Origin: Paraspadella gotoi
Lineage: Eukaryota; Chaetognatha
Length of the DNA: 64,000 bases
Assembly: GCA_051294375.1 (NCBI GenBank)
Contig: CM119264.1
Location: forward strand, 18,693,581-18,757,580
Direction of reading: 5' to 3'
Position numbers and translations under genes: made by a program. Shown here piece by piece: positions 60,794 through 64,000 of the stretch. How positions within the stretch are numbered: position 1 is the stretch's first letter; each line of letters starts with the position of its first letter. Below the pieces are notes generated by a model. It ran no database searches, was not told the origin of the DNA, and saw only the letters and a list, made by a program, of their open reading frames with translations.

Positions 60794-61230
60794 CTGCGTG
60801 AAAAGAGGAGTGTGATGTGATGGGAAGGAGGGGGAAGGAGGAGGAGAAGAAAAAAACTCGACCTGAGATTGAGACGAATCCGCCCAATCTAAAGCTATCC
60901 AACTCTTTCTGTCGATTCTTTTTCCTAGATTTATTTCCATCTCTTTCTTTCTTTCTTTTTCTCTTTTTTCTAGCTTTAACTCTATTTTTCTTTCTTTCTT
61001 CAATCCAAAACTTTTTTTGCTTCGTTTTNNNNNNNNNNNNNNNNNNNNNNNNNTTTACTTTAACAAGATTTTTCACAAATAAAGTAGTTCATGAGATTGT
61101 TACAACCAATATTAAATTGCTGTTAAATTGCTAACCGGTACTATTAATTACATTTATTATTTTATCATTATACATACAATAAAATTCTCTTTCTTTCTTT
61201 CTTTCTATTTCTCTCTCTCTCTCTCTCTCT
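60205..61230. repeat. Duplicated block, clean copy
   Basis: Contains the two small Ig-gene exons, CT (60250-60304) and GA (60474-60550) arrays, and a 25-N gap. The block recurs at 61231-62785 with scattered indels. Confidence 0.85.
61029..61053. other. Assembly gap (25 N)
   Basis: The second copy contains about 280 bases at the matching place (62197-62477), showing what the gap may hide. Confidence 1.
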
Positions 61231-62785
61231 CGTAAGAGAGAGATTAAATCCCTGGCGACGATGCACTAATAGTCTCTCGTCATCTCAACTCTGCATCCAT
61301 CTCTCTCTCATCGTCTCTTCTCTCAATCTCTCATCTTCTCTCTCTCTCTTTCTCTCTCTCTCTCGTCTCTCTCTCTCTCCCCATCTCTCTCTCCTCTCTC
61401 TCTCCTCTCTCCCTGTGACTTGAGTTCGCACGGCCCACTTCATTAGTGGCCTTTCTTTTTCTCTCCTTCTTTGCCTCCAAAAACAAAGTCATCCTCGATG
61501 TAAAACGACACCGTAAGAGGAGCAGAGAATGTAGGAAGAGGGGAGAAAGAGGGAGATGAGAACAAGATACGATGTTACAGGAGAAAAAAAAGAGAGAGAG
61601 AGAGAGAGAAGAGAGAAAGTGAGAGAGAGAGACGAGAGAGAGAGAGAGGAGAAGAAGAAAAAGGAGAAGAGAAAAGAGAGAGGTGATAGAAAGGCAATCA
61701 AACGCAAGAAATTAGCGGCGGACAACGAGGAAGTAAAACGTGAGCTTTAACCCCTATCGCCGAAGAGTGTGAACTGAACTCCTACCGTGCAGGTGACTCC
61801 CTGCGGTTTGAAAGTAGTAGGGTCAATGTGACGTTTGGTCGATCTCTTTGCGCTGACCTTTGAACCTCCTTGACGCGCAGAGAACAGACGAGGGTCGAAT
61901 CTGGCATTAACAAAGTTTTTCTAATGAAATGACGTTTACTGCCGTGAAAATAGGAGGTTGATGTGATGAGGCGAGGAGGGGAAAAAGAGAGGAGAGAAAA
62001 AAACTCGATCTGGAGATTGAGACGAAATCCGCCCACATCTAAACAGCTATCCAACGATCTTTCTGTTCGAATCTCTTTTTCGCTAGATTTATTTCCATCT
62101 CTAATTCTTCTTTTTTCTATTTCTCTCTTTTGTCTAGCTTAACTACTATTTTTTCTTTTCTTTTCTCTCATCCAAAACTTTTTTTGCTTCTTTTGTTTCT
62201 TGTTTATTTTCTCTCTATTTCACCATTAGCCTTACTTGTTTAAGATCTTTTATCAAAATATCTCTTTCTACTTTTGAATATTTTTCGACTATCTTTTTTT
62301 CGATCTCGCATTGCTTATCTCTCCTCGCTCTGCATTTTCTATTCAAGAGAGAACCCTATAACTTATACATGACTCCTTGAATATCAATCATGTCGGTCAA
62401 GGTTCATTTCATATTGTCTAATGTCTATACAACTGCAAACTAAAACGCAAATATAATGTGGCAAACTGGCAACATATTTACTTTAACAAGATTTTATCAC
62501 AAATAAAGTAAGTTCAAATGAGATTGCTTACAACAATATTAAAATTGCTGTTAAATTGCTAACCAGGTACTATTAAATTACATTTATTCTATCTTTATTC
62601 ATTATACATACAGATAAAATTCTCTTCTTTCTTTCTTGTCTATTCTCAATTTCTCCCTCTCTCTTTCCTCTATTTCTCTCTCCTCTTCATCTCTCTCCTA
62701 TTCTCTCTCTCCTCTCTCTCTCTCGTCTCTCCTCTCTCTCTCTCTTCTCTCTCTCATCTCTCGTCTCCTCTCTCATCCTCTCTCA
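61231..62785. repeat. Duplicated block, error-laden copy
   Basis: Collinear with 60205-61230 but differing mainly by one- and two-base insertions, for example GAGTTCGCACGGCCCACTTC against GAGTCGCACGGCCACTTC. The Ig exons are frame-broken here. It ends at a 25-N gap. More like raw long-read sequence than a true second locus. Confidence 0.8.
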
Positions 62786-62810
62786 NNNNNNNNNNNNNNN
62801 NNNNNNNNNN
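62786..62810. other. Assembly gap (25 N)
   Basis: Immediately follows the noisy copy, within CT repeat. Confidence 1.
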
Positions 62811-63739
62811 TCTCTCCCCGTATCCAGACCGAGTCCCTCTCCCTGAAAGTAGCCTCGTACTATGACAAAATTAATCCATCAGCATCGGAAAATGATCCTC
62901 GTCATCGGGAAGGACCCAGGTCGTGGGAAGGTTTCCTTGAATTATTGATCATAATCGACTTTGGCAGCGAAAGGCAGAGAAAGGCGCAACCAACGAAGCA
63001 TCTGTGCGAGAAGAAAATGGAAACAGAAAAGAAAAAAAAAGAAAATCAGTGAAGCCCAAAGCCTCGTTGAATTGAAAAGGAGAAATCCTCACAAAAACGA
63101 GGGATGAATTGAAATTCTAAGGACAGTCTTGAAGCAAAGTCACAAGGAAAAGCGTCATATCTAATTTCGACTCATAACGAGGCTCCTGATTTTTTTTGAG
63201 ATAAATAAAAATACTCGGACAAAGCTTAACCACTGCGACAAGTAAAACGGTAGTAAAGTCGCTAATCAACTGCTATCATATTTTTAATTTTAAAATAGAA
63301 GAATAAAGAAAATTATAACGTGAGTGTCCTCAATCGCATTCCGTTTCCTTTTCCTCTTTTGGAATTAGTAATGGCAGATGGCGTTGACGTTTCAATTTCC
63401 CACCATTTTCCTCGTTGTGGCCGAAAAGAAGCCATTTTCCCTTCTCCTCCTTTCGGCCATTTCCACTTTAATTAAGGCCAAGAAGTTCTTACTCTTCCCG
63501 TTTGGAGGGAAGAGTCGGGATTGATGTGTGGTTGTGCTTTTATATACATATTTATACATATTTATACTTATTTTTTAAAAAAAGGCTAAATGTAAAAAAA
63601 TTCACTTCAGAAAATATTTGATTTATCGTCTTTTAGTAATTTATTTTTTTTTTTTAATTCAGCGAAGAAGATCGTTCCAATGGTTTTGACATTTCTATTT
63701 GAAACATTTTTCATCCCTCTCCATGAGTGCCTTTCGGTA
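62811..63739. other. Unresolved stretch, possible further Ig-gene exon
   Basis: On the minus strand an acceptor TTTTGTCATAG precedes YEATFRERDSVWIRG (62859 down to about 62815), which could be an upstream exon of the Ig-like gene cut by the gap. A plus-strand frame of similar length exists over 62811-63052. Neither is firm. Confidence 0.25.
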
Positions 63740-63796
63740 ACTCTCTCTCTATCTCATCTCTTCTCATCATCTCTCTCTCTCTCTCTCTCTCTCTTA
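63740..63796. repeat. (CT)n microsatellite
   Basis: CT array with TATC and CATC interruptions. Confidence 0.93.
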
Positions 63797-63854
63797 GCAC
63801 TCCTTTGTGGTGTGTATTCTGTAAGTCTGGTATCCGGCTCTCGTAAATAAACAG

Positions 63855-64000
63855 TTTGAGCAAAACAATGTCGGATCTGCCCACCTATATATTTAGGCGG
63901 TAAGCAGCTAATCAGATGAAATTAATTATAAGAAATCTTTGTTAATTTATTTTATTTTAATATTTATATAAAAATTGGTATTTGTTGAAATTGAAATTGA
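63855..64000 (+). mobile_element. Composite dispersed repeat, copy 3 (cut by window end)
   Basis: Starts TTTGAGCAAAACAATGTCGG and carries ATCTGCCCAC and GGTAAGCAGCTAATCAGATG, matching the leading block of copies 1 and 2. It runs off the end of the window. Confidence 0.6.

Noticed and set aside
61489-62054. Second paralogous Ig-like gene in the duplicated block
   Set aside because: Exon equivalents there are frame-broken by single-base insertions matching read errors, so a true paralogue is not supported.

Overview
The window is a draft genomic scaffold from an animal, most likely an invertebrate with arthropod-like features. It holds intron-rich genes, six runs of N, and very dense GA/CT microsatellites. 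The chitinase with a peritrophin-type chitin-binding tail, a ropporin-like sperm/cilium protein, a BTB-BACK protein and an immunoglobulin-superfamily membrane protein all fit a metazoan. No bacterial operons, viral genes or CRISPR arrays were seen. The species cannot be named from the sequence. Exon boundaries were chosen by GT-AG (one GC-AG) sites together with reading-phase agreement across every junction.

Layout. (1) 1-3513, + strand: 3' two-thirds of a GH18 chitinase ending in a CBM14 domain. (2) 3514-23207: about 20 kb without a gene I can support, filled with GA/CT, TTTA and TTTTC microsatellites, CT-rich low-complexity DNA and a few regulatory-looking sites. (3) 23208-26480, + strand: complete ropporin-1-like (RSP11 family) gene in five exons. 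(4) 27006-28919, + strand: a five-exon gene for an unrecognised membrane protein with about five spans and a tail made of twelve 9-residue repeats. (5) 28920-37704: repeats, part of a dispersed element, CpG-rich patches and a promoter-like patch at 37.5 kb. (6) 44377-37705, - strand: BTB-BACK gene of about twelve exons. (7) 44383-54421: low-complexity DNA, a 160-bp fold-back element and a second copy of the dispersed element. (8) 60793-54422, - strand: 3' part of a gene for an Ig-like, single-pass membrane protein. (9) 60.2-62.8 kb: an apparent assembly duplication in which the second copy is full of single-base indels. (10) To 64000: a third, truncated copy of the dispersed element.

The genes do not form one pathway. 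The chitinase would act on extracellular chitin (cuticle or gut lining). The ropporin-like protein would anchor kinase-anchoring-type partners in the axoneme. The BTB-BACK protein would be a cytoplasmic adaptor, perhaps for Cul3. The Ig-like protein would sit at the cell surface. The most unusual items are the repeat-tailed membrane protein with its all-purine GA intron, the composite repeat family, two hairpins and the error-laden duplicated block.
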